A stretch of DNA of 53,901 nucleotides from Inquilinus limosus (GCF_002195995.1 NZ_NHON01000039.1:1692-55592), one strand, 5' to 3'. Positions 40,544 through 48,563 are shown, counted from the first letter of the stretch. Made by a program: numbers and translations. Notes: generated by a model not told the origin, from the sequence alone.

Positions 40544-40680
40544 ATGATGGCGGAAAATGGACGCCACAAAATTAATTCATTTCCATCATGAAAGCTGATT
40601 GACCAGATTCAGGTCCAGGCCCGATCGAGCCCCCACCGACACCCTCCGCGCCGGAACCGGTCGCGCAAAGCTTTTGCGCG
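40544..40680. promoter_or_regulatory. Two inverted repeats in the lysR-MFS intergenic region
   Basis: ATGATGG (40544-40550) and CCATCAT (40583-40589) are perfect 7-bp arms enclosing an AT-rich centre with AATTAATT, close to the lysR start. Further right, CGCGCAAA-GCT-TTTGCGCG (40662-40680) is a perfect 8-bp-arm repeat ending 32 bases before the MFS ATG. The first fits a LysR site, the second an operator or leader hairpin. Confidence 0.5.
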
Positions 40681-40712
40681 GCGGCGCGGCCTGTCGCTTC
40701 GAGAGAAGGATC

Positions 40713-42275
40713 ATGGCTCTGTCCTCCCCAAGAATGGGCGCCCGGAACATGGCCGCCCTGGTCGGCGTGTGCCTGGCCACGCTGATGTTCGGCCTCGAGA
40801 TCTCCAGCGTGCCGGTGATCCTGCCGACGCTGGAGACCGCGCTGCCCGCCGATTTCCGCGGTCTGCAATGGATCATGAACGCCTACACCATCGCCTGCAC
40901 GACGGTGCTGATGGCGACGGGCACGCTGGCCGACCGCTACGGCCGCAAGCGGGTTTTCACCGTCGTCACCGTCGGCTTCGGCGCCACCTCGCTGATGTGC
41001 GGCCTGGCCGACGACGTGTCGCTGCTGATCGCCGCCCGCTTCCTGCAGGGCCTGGCCGGCGGCGCCATGCTGACCTGCGCCATCGCGATCATCTCGCATC
41101 AGTTCCAGGACGAGCGCGAGCGCGGCCGCGCCTTCACCGCCTGGGGCGTGATCAGCGGCGTCGGCCTCGGCTTCGGCCCGATCATCGGTGGGCTGATCGC
41201 CAGTTGGTCCAGCTGGCACTGGGTGTTCCTGATCCATGTGCCGCTGACCGTGCTGGCGCTGATCCCGGCCCTGATCGGCATCCGCGAATCGCGCGACCCG
41301 CATGCGCAGACGCTGGACGTCGCCGGCATCGTCACCCTGACGCTGGCGGTGTTCGGCCTGGCCTTCCTGATCACCCAGGGGATGGAGCTGGACCGTGCCC
41401 TTGCGATCGGCCTGGCCGTCCTGACCCTGGCCGCCTTCGCCGGCTTCCTGGTGGCGGAGCGGGTCAATCCGCATCCGATGTTCGACTTCTCGGTGTTCCG
41501 CATCCGCCGCTTCAGCGGCGCGATCATCGGCTGCATCGGCATGAACTGGTGCTACTGGCCGTTCATGATCTACCTGCCGATCTACTTCCAGGGCGGGCTG
41601 GGCCTCGACAGCCGGTCGGTCGGTTTCCTGCTGCTGGCCTACACCATCCCGTTCCTGGTGATGCCGCCGCTGGCCGACCGGCTGCTGCAGCGCGGCGGCC
41701 CGCGCCTGGTGATCCCGCTCGGCATGGCGGCGATGGGGACGGGCTTCCTGCTGATGTGGGTCGGCAGCGGCGTCGCGCAGGCGAGTTGGCTGACCGTGCT
41801 GCCCGGCACCCTGCTGGCGGGGATCGGGCTCGGCCTGACCAACACGTCGGTGACCAACACCACCACCGGCTCGGTCCCCGCCAACCGGGCGGGCATGGCG
41901 TCCGGCATCGACATCAGCGCCCGGCTGATCACGCTGGCGATCAACATCGCGGTGATGGGGCTGATCCTGGTGGAGGGAATCCGCTGGTCCCTGCCCGAGA
42001 CCCTGTCCGGCATGCTCGACCCGGCGCAGCTTCAGGCGCTGGCCGCTTCCGTCGCCGCCGGCAACCTGGCCGCGCTGCCCCAGACCTATCCGGTGCTCGC
42101 GACGCTGGACCCGTCGGGCGCCGCCGCCCACACGGCGCTGGTCGATGGCTTCGGCTGGGTGATGCTGTATGGCGGCATCGGCGCCTGGATCCTGGCCGCG
42201 ATCAGCTTCGCGATCTTCGGCCCGGGGCGGACCTCGGCGACGCGCCAGGCGGCAGCCGGCGCCGTGGCGGATTAA
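40713..42275 (+). CDS. MFS transporter, DHA2 (14-helix drug exporter) family
   Basis: A 520-residue inner membrane proton antiporter. About 14 hydrophobic helices are visible. Motif A is G-T-L-A-D-R-Y-G-R-K-R, the antiporter motif C is near G-V-I-S-G-V-G-L-G-F-G-P-I-I-G-G, and D-I-S-A-R is conserved in SmvA/QacA-like members. Family knowledge suggests export of cationic or hydrophobic compounds; the substrate is unknown. ATG 40713 follows a GAGAG/AAGGA purine run. Its TAA stop shares TTAA with the convergent phosphatase gene. Confidence 0.92.
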   Translation: MALSSPRMGARNMAALVGVCLATLMFGLEISSVPVILPTLETALPADFRGLQWIMNAYTIACTTVLMATGTLADRYGRKRVFTVVTVGFGATSLMCGLADDVSLLIAARFLQGLAGGAMLTCAIAIISHQFQDERERGRAFTAWGVISGVGLGFGPIIGGLIASWSSWHWVFLIHVPLTVLALIPALIGIRESRDPHAQTLDVAGIVTLTLAVFGLAFLITQGMELDRALAIGLAVLTLAAFAGFLVAERVNPHPMFDFSVFRIRRFSGAIIGCIGMNWCYWPFMIYLPIYFQGGLGLDSRSVGFLLLAYTIPFLVMPPLADRLLQRGGPRLVIPLGMAAMGTGFLLMWVGSGVAQASWLTVLPGTLLAGIGLGLTNTSVTNTTTGSVPANRAGMASGIDISARLITLAINIAVMGLILVEGIRWSLPETLSGMLDPAQLQALAASVAAGNLAALPQTYPVLATLDPSGAAAHTALVDGFGWVMLYGGIGAWILAAISFAIFGPGRTSATRQAAAGAVAD

Positions 42276-42736
42276 CCCAGCCGCCCCTCGCGCAGCGCCG
42301 CGACCAGCCCGTCGCAGCCGGCCTCGACCAGGTCCAGCACATGCTCGAAATCGGCGCTGCCGCCATAATAGGGGTCTGGCACGTCCCGCCCCTCCAGCCC
42401 CGGCGCGTGATCGAGGAACAGGCCGATCCGGCCGGGGCCGGCGACGGCCAGGCGGCGCATCCGGTCGAGATGGCCGCGATCCATCGCCAGCAGCAGGTCG
42501 AAGCGGCGGAAATCCGCCCGTTCCAGCTTGCGGGCCCGCAGGGGCAGCAGGTCGTAGCCGCGGGCAGCAGCGGCCCGGATCGCCGGCGGATGCGGCGGCT
42601 CGCCGGCATGGAAGCCCTGGATGCCGGCGCTGTCGACCGCGTGGTCCAGCGGCACGGCCGCCAGCCTGGCCCGCATCACGCCCTCGGCGGTCGGCGAGCG
42701 GCAGATGTTGCCGGTGCAGACGAACAGGATGCGCAT
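42272..42736 (-). CDS. Low molecular weight protein-tyrosine phosphatase
   Basis: A 154-residue cytoplasmic phosphatase. The active-site loop C-T-G-N-I-C-R-S has nucleophile Cys7 and Arg13. The general acid Asp is in V-P-D-P-Y-Y-G-G. Length is normal. It is a single gene, convergent with the MFS gene through shared stop bases and 47 bases downstream of the aldo/keto reductase stop on the same strand. No exopolysaccharide or tyrosine kinase gene is nearby, so the substrate is unknown. Confidence 0.96.
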   Translation of the reverse strand: MRILFVCTGNICRSPTAEGVMRARLAAVPLDHAVDSAGIQGFHAGEPPHPPAIRAAAARGYDLLPLRARKLERADFRRFDLLLAMDRGHLDRMRRLAVAGPGRIGLFLDHAPGLEGRDVPDPYYGGSADFEHVLDLVEAGCDGLVAALREGRLG

Positions 42737-42783
42737 GCCGCCTGGATAGTCGCGACGAACCCGGGCGGCAAGGCGTCCAATGG

Positions 42784-43773
42784 TTACAGTCCGATGTCCT
42801 TCAGACCCGCTTCATTATAGCGCGCGCCGGCGACGGCCTCCGGTGCGAACAGAACGTCCAGCGCCGCCACCTGCTCCGCCGTCAGCCGGATCGCGGCAGC
42901 CGCGGCGTTCTCGGCCAGGTAGGCGCGGCGCTTGGTGCCCGGGATCGGCACGACGTTGCCGTGCTTGGCCAGCAGCCAGGCCAGTGCGACCTGGGCCGGC
43001 TTGGCGCCCAGGTCGAAGGCGAAGTCGCCCAGCGCCTCGACCAGGCGCGTGTTCTGGGCCAGCGCGTCCCCGGCGAAGCGCGGATTGACGCGGCGGAAAT
43101 CGTCGGCAGGCAAAGTCGAGGTGTCGGTCACCGCCCCGGCCAGGAAGGCGCGGCCGAGCGGCGAATAGGCAACGAAGGTGGCGCCGAGGTCGCGGCAGGC
43201 CTCCAACACGCCGTTGCGCTCCGCATCGCGGGTCCACAGCGAGTACTCGCTCTGCACCGCCGCGATCGGGTGCACCGCATGGGCCCGGCGCAGCGTTTCG
43301 GCCGACACCTCGGACAGGCCGATCTGGCGGACCTTGCCGGCCTTGACCAGCCCCGCCATGGCGCCGACCGAGTCCTCGACCGGCACGTCGGGGTTGCGGC
43401 GGTGCATGTAGTAGAGGTCGATGACGTCGGTGCCGAGGCGCTTCAGCGAGGCCTCGACCGCGGCCCGGATATAGGCCGGCGAGTTGTCGATCAGCCGCCC
43501 GGCGACGCCGGGCTCGCGCACGATGCCGAATTTGGTGGCCAGCACCACCTGGTCGCGCCGGCCCTTCAGGAAGCGGCCGACCAGCTCCTCATTGTGCCCC
43601 GACCCGTACATGTCGGCGGTGTCGAGGAAGTCGACGCCGTGCTCCAGCGCCGCGGCGAGCGTGTCGAGCGACTGCGCATCGTCGCGCGAGCCGTAGAATT
43701 CGGACATGCCCATGCAGCCGAGGCCGATGGCGGAGACGGTGGTGCCGTCCTGGCCGAGGGAGCGTCTGTCCAT
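42784..43773 (-). CDS. Aldo/keto reductase
   Basis: A 329-residue NADPH-dependent oxidoreductase of the TIM-barrel AKR family. Catalytic residues are seen in order: Asp and Tyr in D-F-L-D-T-A-D-M-Y-G, Lys in L-A-T-K-F-G, and His in Y-Y-M-H-R-R. The cofactor-binding end I-P-G-T-K-R-R-A-Y-L-A-E-N is present. It resembles YakC/plant auxin-induced-type members. ATG 43773 has AGGAG 7 bases upstream. It is divergent from a LysR gene, its likely regulator. Confidence 0.95.
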   Translation of the reverse strand: MDRRSLGQDGTTVSAIGLGCMGMSEFYGSRDDAQSLDTLAAALEHGVDFLDTADMYGSGHNEELVGRFLKGRRDQVVLATKFGIVREPGVAGRLIDNSPAYIRAAVEASLKRLGTDVIDLYYMHRRNPDVPVEDSVGAMAGLVKAGKVRQIGLSEVSAETLRRAHAVHPIAAVQSEYSLWTRDAERNGVLEACRDLGATFVAYSPLGRAFLAGAVTDTSTLPADDFRRVNPRFAGDALAQNTRLVEALGDFAFDLGAKPAQVALAWLLAKHGNVVPIPGTKRRAYLAENAAAAAIRLTAEQVAALDVLFAPEAVAGARYNEAGLKDIGL

Positions 43774-43850
43774 GATGGTTCTCCTGAGCGTTCGAGGCCG
43801 CCGGTCGCGCTGACCGCCGCGGCACGCCAGGAGAATGGGGATTGGGCGAT

Positions 43851-43878
43851 CATGCGATAACCCGTAGATATGCGCATG
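43851..43878. promoter_or_regulatory. Inverted repeat between aldo/keto reductase and lysR genes
   Basis: CATGCG (43851-43856) and CGCATG (43873-43878) are 6-bp arms with a 16-base AT-richer spacer, ending 22 bases before the lysR ATG. It is a candidate LysR binding site; the arms are short, so chance is possible. Confidence 0.35.
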
Positions 43879-43900
43879 AGCTGTTGAACGGAATTCAGCA

Positions 43901-44818
43901 ATGCTTCGCCCCGACCTGCCCGACCTGGCCGCCTTCGCCGCGGTGGCGCGGCACCGCAGCTTCCGCCGCGCGGCGGTCGAGCTGGCCCTGTCCGCCTCCG
44001 CCCTCAGCCATGCGATCCGGGGTCTGGAAGAGCGGTTGGGCGTGCGCCTGCTGAACCGCACCACCCGCAGCGTCACCCCGACCGAGGCGGGCGAAAGGCT
44101 GCTGGCCCGGCTGGAGCCGGCCTTCCGCGACATCGAGGGGGCAGTCGGGGAGATCGACCAGTTCCGACGCCAGCCCGCCGGCTCGCTGCGGATCACCGCC
44201 TCGATTCCGGCGGCCGAGCTGAGCCTGGCGCCGATGGTGGCGCGGTTTCTGGAGACCTATCCGGAGATCCGGCTGGAGGTTTCGGTCACCAGCGCCCTGA
44301 TCGACATCGTCGCCGGCGGCTTCGATGCCGGTGTCCGCCTGGGCGAGCAGCTGGAGCGCGACATGGTGGCGGTGCGCTTCGGCGGCGAGCAGCGGCTGGT
44401 CGTGGTTGCGGCCCCGTCCTATCTGGCGCGAAGACCGCGGCCGGAGACGCCGCGCGACCTGACCGAGCATGCCTGCCTCGGCTACCGCTTCCCGAGCGGC
44501 GTGGTCTATGCGTGGGAGTTCGAGAAGGATGGCCGCGAGCTGACGGTCAGCCCGAACGGACCGCTGATCGTCAACAACGACCAGCGGCTTCTGATCCGGT
44601 CGGCGCTGGACGGCGCCGGCCTCGCCTATGTGTTCGAAGGCATGGTGGCGGCGGAGCTGGCGGAAGGGCGGCTGGTGCCGCTGCTGCTGGACTGGTCGCC
44701 GCCCTTCCCGGGCTTCTTCCTGTACACTCCGCGCCAGCGCCAGATGCCGGCGGCGCTGCGCGCCTTCATCGACTTCGTCCGGGCGGACAACCTGGCCGTC
44801 AGTCGTTCACGGGAATGA
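43901..44818 (+). CDS. LysR-family transcriptional regulator (aldo/keto reductase neighbour)
   Basis: A 305-residue LysR protein with R-S-F-R-R-A-A-V-E-L-A-L-S-A-S-A-L-S-H-A-I in the recognition region, and N-R-T-T-R-S-V-T-P-T-E-A-G. The effector domain resembles the CrgA/DsdC-like subgroup common beside oxidoreductase genes. It is divergent from the aldo/keto reductase with a 127-base gap. Its 3' end overlaps the convergent metQ-like gene by 20 bases. Confidence 0.94.
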   Translation: MLRPDLPDLAAFAAVARHRSFRRAAVELALSASALSHAIRGLEERLGVRLLNRTTRSVTPTEAGERLLARLEPAFRDIEGAVGEIDQFRRQPAGSLRITASIPAAELSLAPMVARFLETYPEIRLEVSVTSALIDIVAGGFDAGVRLGEQLERDMVAVRFGGEQRLVVVAAPSYLARRPRPETPRDLTEHACLGYRFPSGVVYAWEFEKDGRELTVSPNGPLIVNNDQRLLIRSALDGAGLAYVFEGMVAAELAEGRLVPLLLDWSPPFPGFFLYTPRQRQMPAALRAFIDFVRADNLAVSRSRE

Positions 44819-45617
44819 CCGAGCCCTGGTATCGCTCCCGGATGAACTTGGCGACCGCCGGCGAGGTCAGGACCTGCGCCAGCCGCTTGACCCGCGCGTC
44901 GTCGGCCAGCTTCGGCGTGGTCACCAGGATGTTGGCGTAGGGGTTGCCCTCGGCCTTCTCCAGCCCCAGCGCGTCCTTGGATGGGCTCAGCCCCGCTTCC
45001 AGCGCGTAGTTGCCGTTGATCACCGCCAGGTCGACATCGTCCAGCGCCCGCGGCAGCAGCGCCGCTTCGACCTCCTGCACCTTCAGGTGCTTCGGGTTCT
45101 CGGCGATGTCGTTCGGCGTCGCCAGCTGCTTGTCCGGCTCGGCGAAGCCATCCTTCAGCCGGATCAGCTTCTGGTCCTGCAGCAGGTAGAGGGCGCGGCT
45201 GAGATTGGTGACGTTGTTCGGGACCGCCACCGTGCCGCCGTCCGTCACCTCGGCGAAGCTCTTGGCCTTGCGGGAATAGACGCCCAGCGGCTCGATATGC
45301 ACGGTGGCGGCGACGGCGAAGGTCTCGCCCAGCGCCTGCTCCTGCGAGCGCAGATAGGGCAGGTGCTGGAAGTAGTTGGCGTCGACATCGCCATGGGCCA
45401 GCAGCTCGTTCGGGTTCACCGCGGTCGACAGCTCGACGATGTCGAGCTTCAGGTCGGGCGCCTGCGTCTGGACGAAGGCCAGGATCTCGGCATGCGGCAC
45501 GGCGTCGGCGGCAACCTTCAGCGGCGCGTCCTGGGCCATGGCGGCGCCGGCGAAGGCGAGGGGCAAGGCGGCAGCGATCGCCGCCCGCGCCAGGCGGGCG
45601 GTCAGGGTAGTCAGCAT
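44799..45617 (-). CDS. MetQ/NlpA-family substrate-binding protein
   Basis: A 272-residue periplasmic protein of the MetQ family. The signal peptide (ending A-M-A-Q) has no lipobox cysteine, so it is probably soluble rather than a lipoprotein. Mature motifs include L-K-V-A-A-D-A-V-P-H-A-E-I-L, A-N-Y-F-Q-H-L-P-Y-L, V-A-V-P-N-N-V-T-N and V-I-N-G-N-Y-A. MetQ binds methionine, but relatives serve other sulfur compounds. No metN or metI lies beside it. It follows the dioxygenase gene by 35 bases and is probably co-transcribed with it. Confidence 0.92.
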   Translation of the reverse strand: MLTTLTARLARAAIAAALPLAFAGAAMAQDAPLKVAADAVPHAEILAFVQTQAPDLKLDIVELSTAVNPNELLAHGDVDANYFQHLPYLRSQEQALGETFAVAATVHIEPLGVYSRKAKSFAEVTDGGTVAVPNNVTNLSRALYLLQDQKLIRLKDGFAEPDKQLATPNDIAENPKHLKVQEVEAALLPRALDDVDLAVINGNYALEAGLSPSKDALGLEKAEGNPYANILVTTPKLADDARVKRLAQVLTSPAVAKFIRERYQGSVIPVND

Positions 45618-45652
45618 CTTTGGGATCCGTCAGGTCGAGTAATGCGGCGTGT

Positions 45653-46684
45653 TCAGGGAGCGGCGGCCTGGGCCGCCAGCACATCGGCGTAGTGGCGCTG
45701 CGCCACGTCGGGGTGCGAGCGCAGCCGGCCCTTCAGGTAGTTCGGGCCGACATCGTGGAACAGCGGGTTCTGCGGGTCGCTGGCCGGGCCGCGCGCCTCC
45801 GCCGCCAAGGCCGGCGGCAGGTCGAGCAGCGGCACGGTGGCGTCGAGCCGGGCGCCGAGGAAGAAGGCGACCGACAGCCGGTCGGTGCCGGCCGGCGGCG
45901 TGATCACCCGGTGCACCGTGGCGCGCAGATAGCCGTTGGTCGCCAGCTCCAGCAGCTCGCCGATATTGACCACGAAGGTGCCCGGCACCGGCTCGGCGTC
46001 GATCCAGCGGCCGTCCTCGCCCTCGACCTGCAGCCCGCGCTGGGTGTCCTGCAGCAGCAGGGTCAGGAATCCGGAATCCTTGTGCGCACCGACGCCCTGG
46101 CTGCTGCCGGTGGCCTCACGGCCGGGGTAGCGGATGATCTTGATGTGCTGGTTCGGCGTGTCGCCATAGATCGATTCCAGCGCGTCGCCCGGCTGGCCCA
46201 GCGCCGCGGCGAAGGCCTCGAGCAGGCGGATCGCCACGCGCGTCAGCTCCGCCTGCCAGCGCAGCAGCGCGGTCCGCAGCGCCGGCTGCGCCGCCGGCCA
46301 CTGGTTCGGGCCCTGCAGCCGCAGCCAGGGCGGCACGCCCGGCCCCTGCGGGATCACCGCCCGCTCCGCCCCGATGTCGAACTGCTCGCGCCAATCCGGC
46401 TCGCCGCGCGTCCGCTCCCACGCGGCGCGGGTGTAGCCGCGGAAATGCGGCGAGTGCACCATCTCGATCGCCAGCTTGTCGGCCTCCGGCAGGGCGAAGA
46501 AGCGGCGCGCCTCGCCCTTCACCTGGGCCACCAGATCCTCCGGCACGCCGTGGCCGCCGAGATAGAAGAAGCCGACATCCCGGGCGGCCGCGCGCAGCTG
46601 GTCCAGGAAGGCCTGGCGCGCCGCCGGACCGGCGTCGAGCCGGGACAGGTCGAGCAGGGGCAAGGCGAGGGTGGCGGTGGTCAT
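45653..46684 (-). CDS. Isopenicillin N synthase-like 2-oxoglutarate/Fe(II) dioxygenase
   Basis: A 343-residue cytoplasmic oxygenase. The N-terminal DIOX_N part has V-G-F-F-Y-L-G-G-H-G-V. Iron ligands are His and Asp in G-A-H-K-D-S-G-F-L-T-L-L and His in A-T-V-H-R-V. R-L-S-V-A-F-F contains the Arg-x-Ser that binds 2-oxoglutarate. Real isopenicillin N synthases are fungal or actinobacterial, so this is a general oxygenase of the superfamily. The partner MetQ-like gene hints at a sulfur compound as substrate. Its upstream region is AT-rich with two palindromes. Confidence 0.92.
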   Translation of the reverse strand: MTTATLALPLLDLSRLDAGPAARQAFLDQLRAAARDVGFFYLGGHGVPEDLVAQVKGEARRFFALPEADKLAIEMVHSPHFRGYTRAAWERTRGEPDWREQFDIGAERAVIPQGPGVPPWLRLQGPNQWPAAQPALRTALLRWQAELTRVAIRLLEAFAAALGQPGDALESIYGDTPNQHIKIIRYPGREATGSSQGVGAHKDSGFLTLLLQDTQRGLQVEGEDGRWIDAEPVPGTFVVNIGELLELATNGYLRATVHRVITPPAGTDRLSVAFFLGARLDATVPLLDLPPALAAEARGPASDPQNPLFHDVGPNYLKGRLRSHPDVAQRHYADVLAAQAAAP

Positions 46685-46755
46685 GGCAGCCTCGGGCAGA
46701 TAGGACGACGTGCGTTGGCACGCCCCTCTAATTTACATATCTCGGCGCAATGACG

Positions 46756-46784
46756 ATTTATATAACAATATAAATATGCATATT
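46756..46784. promoter_or_regulatory. AT-rich double palindrome upstream of the dioxygenase-metQ unit
   Basis: ATTTATAT-AACA-ATATAAAT (46756-46775) has perfect 8-bp arms, and AATATGCATATT (46773-46784) is a perfect 12-bp palindrome overlapping its end. This is the most AT-rich stretch of the neighbourhood and lies 72 to 100 bases before the dioxygenase ATG. It probably holds the promoter and regulator sites. Confidence 0.6.
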
Positions 46785-46791
46785 CCTCTTG

Positions 46792-46870
46792 TGTCATTGC
46801 CGGGCTTGACCCGGCAATCCAGAAGATGTCGATGCATCTCTGGATGCCCGGGTCAAGCCCGGGCATGACA
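46792..46870. repeat. Long palindromic repeat (CCGGGCTTGACCCGG type)
   Basis: A 79-base near-perfect inverted repeat. TGTCATTGCCGGGCTTGACC opens it and its complement closes it, with an inner GATGCATC. Each arm also carries a small hairpin (GCCGGGCTTGACCCGGC). This type of intergenic palindrome is widespread in alphaproteobacterial genomes. It fills the gap between the ecsC-like stop and the dioxygenase promoter, where no gene is present. Confidence 0.85.
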
Positions 46871-46879
46871 AAGGGCCTT

Positions 46880-47713
46880 TCAGCCGCGACGGCGTCTCGG
46901 CGGCAGCGCCGTCAGGTCGGGCGGCGGCACCGGGCGCAGGCTCTCATAGGCCAGCCGCACCGCCGCGGCGCCATGGGTCCGCTCCAGCCTCCGCACGGTG
47001 AAATGGGCTCGCGCCAAACGCCGGAAATGCTCCAGGAAGGCCAGGTTGACCGCGGCGCCGGCGGCCGCGCCCAGCACCGGAGCGGCCTGGGCCGACAGCT
47101 TCAGCAGCACCGGGCCGCTGAACCGGGCGGCGACCATCGACACCAGCCGCGGCATCACCGTGGCAGTGGCGTTCGGCACCACCCGGGCCAGCGCGATCCG
47201 GGTGGCGAGATAGCCGGTCTCGACCGAATCGTCGGACGGGTCCGGCCGGCCCATGGCGAAGACCTTCAGGCATTCGATCGCCGTCTCGGTGGCAGACGGG
47301 TCCTCGCCCGCCGCCGCGGCCTCGGCCGCGATCTGGCGCAGCAGCAGGCCGGTCGAGACCGGCAGCTCCAAGAGGGTGCCGGGCAGGCCGAAGCCGCCGC
47401 CGGCGGCACCGCTGGCCGCCGCCAGGCCGCGATGCAGCCACGCCTCCGGCCCGCGCGGCACCCGGCGGCCCGGGCCGCTGCGCAGCGCCGCCTTCAGCGC
47501 CGTGGTCAGGGCGCGGCGGACGGCGCCGTCGATCGCCGACTGCACCCCGGCCGGCAGGTTGCGCTTCAGCGCCTCGACCGGCGTCCCGGCCAAAGCCGAC
47601 AGCCGCGCCACCAGCGAATCCTGGTCCAGCACCGCCTTGGCCCCGGCCAGCTCGGCCAGGGCATCGGGCGGCAGGGGCAGCGGGGCGGGAAGGGCGGCGG
47701 CAGCGTCGGTCAT
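46880..47713 (-). CDS. EcsC family protein
   Basis: A 277-residue protein matching the EcsC family (PF12787). Recognisable parts are L-V-A-R-L-S-A-L-A-G-T-P-V-E, a glycine/alanine-rich central helix pair (G-G-F-G-L-P-G-T-L-L-E-L-P-V-S-T) and Q-I-A-A-E-A. The C-terminus is basic (P-P-R-R-R-R-G). Bacillus EcsC is linked to an ABC transporter and its function is unresolved; no such transporter is adjacent. It is divergent from the sirtuin gene, 75 bases apart. Confidence 0.85.
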   Translation of the reverse strand: MTDAAAALPAPLPLPPDALAELAGAKAVLDQDSLVARLSALAGTPVEALKRNLPAGVQSAIDGAVRRALTTALKAALRSGPGRRVPRGPEAWLHRGLAAASGAAGGGFGLPGTLLELPVSTGLLLRQIAAEAAAAGEDPSATETAIECLKVFAMGRPDPSDDSVETGYLATRIALARVVPNATATVMPRLVSMVAARFSGPVLLKLSAQAAPVLGAAAGAAVNLAFLEHFRRLARAHFTVRRLERTHGAAAVRLAYESLRPVPPPDLTALPPRRRRG

Positions 47714-47788
47714 AGGCAACAGATTGGGGGCCGCAGCGCGCCGACAAGGGCCGTTGCGCCCCGGCGCCGCCGCCACCACGATCGAAGG

Positions 47789-48523
47789 ATGAGACGAATC
47801 GAGCCCGGCGATCCGATCGTGATCCTGACCGGGGCCGGCATCTCCAAGGAGAGCGGCCTCGACACCTTCCGCGACGCCGGCGGGGTGTGGACCCGCGTGC
47901 GGCTGGAGGATGTGGCCACGCCCGAGGCCTTCGCGCGCGACCCGGAGCGGGTGCATGGCTTCTACAATGCCCGTCGCCGCACTTTGGCTGACCCGGCGGT
48001 GCGGCCGAACCCGGCGCATGCTGCCCTGGCACGGCTGGAGCGGGAGTGGCCGGGCCCGGTGTTGCTGGTGACCCAGAATGTCGACGACCTGCATGAGCGC
48101 GGCGGCAGCCGCCGGCCGATCCACATGCACGGCCAGCTGAACCGCGCCCGCTGCCTGTCCTGCGGCGCCGGCCGCGACTGGGCCGGGGACCTGTCGGTCG
48201 ACACCCCCTGCCCTGCTTGTGGCGAGGCCGGCGGGATGCGGTCCGACGTGGTCTGGTTCGGCGAGATGCCGCTGGCGATGGACGAGATCGAAGTGGCGCT
48301 GGCCGGCTGCCGGCTGTTCGTGTCGATCGGCACCTCCGGCACCGTCTACCCGGCGGCCGCCTTCGTCCACCAGGCGCTGGACGCCCGCGCCCTGACGGTG
48401 GAGCTGAACCTGGAGCCGGGCGAGGGCTCCGGCCTGTTCCACATCCGCCGCCACGGCCCCGCGACCCGGCTGGTGCCGGAGCTGGTCGAGGCGCTGCTGG
48501 CGGGCGAATTCCCCAAGCGCTGA
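47789..48523 (+). CDS. cobB: NAD-dependent protein deacylase (sirtuin, CobB-like class III)
   Basis: A 244-residue sirtuin. NAD binding is seen in L-T-G-A-G-I-S-K-E-S-G and T-Q-N-V-D-D-L-H; catalytic His114 is in M-H-G; zinc cysteines are 122, 125, 141 and 144. Tyr59 and Arg62 in F-Y-N-A-R-R-R form the Y-x-x-R pattern of class III enzymes that remove succinyl and malonyl as well as acetyl groups. The purine run GAAGG directly abuts ATG 47789, giving no normal ribosome-binding spacing, but the next start would cut the NAD motif. A Pho box follows 11 bases after its stop. Confidence 0.95.
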   Translation: MRRIEPGDPIVILTGAGISKESGLDTFRDAGGVWTRVRLEDVATPEAFARDPERVHGFYNARRRTLADPAVRPNPAHAALARLEREWPGPVLLVTQNVDDLHERGGSRRPIHMHGQLNRARCLSCGAGRDWAGDLSVDTPCPACGEAGGMRSDVVWFGEMPLAMDEIEVALAGCRLFVSIGTSGTVYPAAAFVHQALDARALTVELNLEPGEGSGLFHIRRHGPATRLVPELVEALLAGEFPKR

Positions 48524-48534
48524 CGTCCACCGCG

Positions 48535-48563
48535 CCGTCACCGAAACTTCATCGGCCTGTCAC
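48535..48563 (+). promoter_or_regulatory. Pho box upstream of phoX
   Basis: Three heptamers start exactly 11 bases apart: CCGTCAC (48535), ACTTCAT (48546) and CTGTCAC (48557), each separated by 4 bases. This is the PhoB site pattern (CTGTCAT-N4 repeats). It lies 58 bases before the phoX ATG, suggesting induction by phosphate starvation. Confidence 0.75.

Noticed and set aside
46681-46866. Short minus-strand frame through the palindrome near 46.8 kb
   Set aside because: It is produced by the dispersed repeat, which gives similar short frames wherever it occurs; no ribosome-binding site or family.
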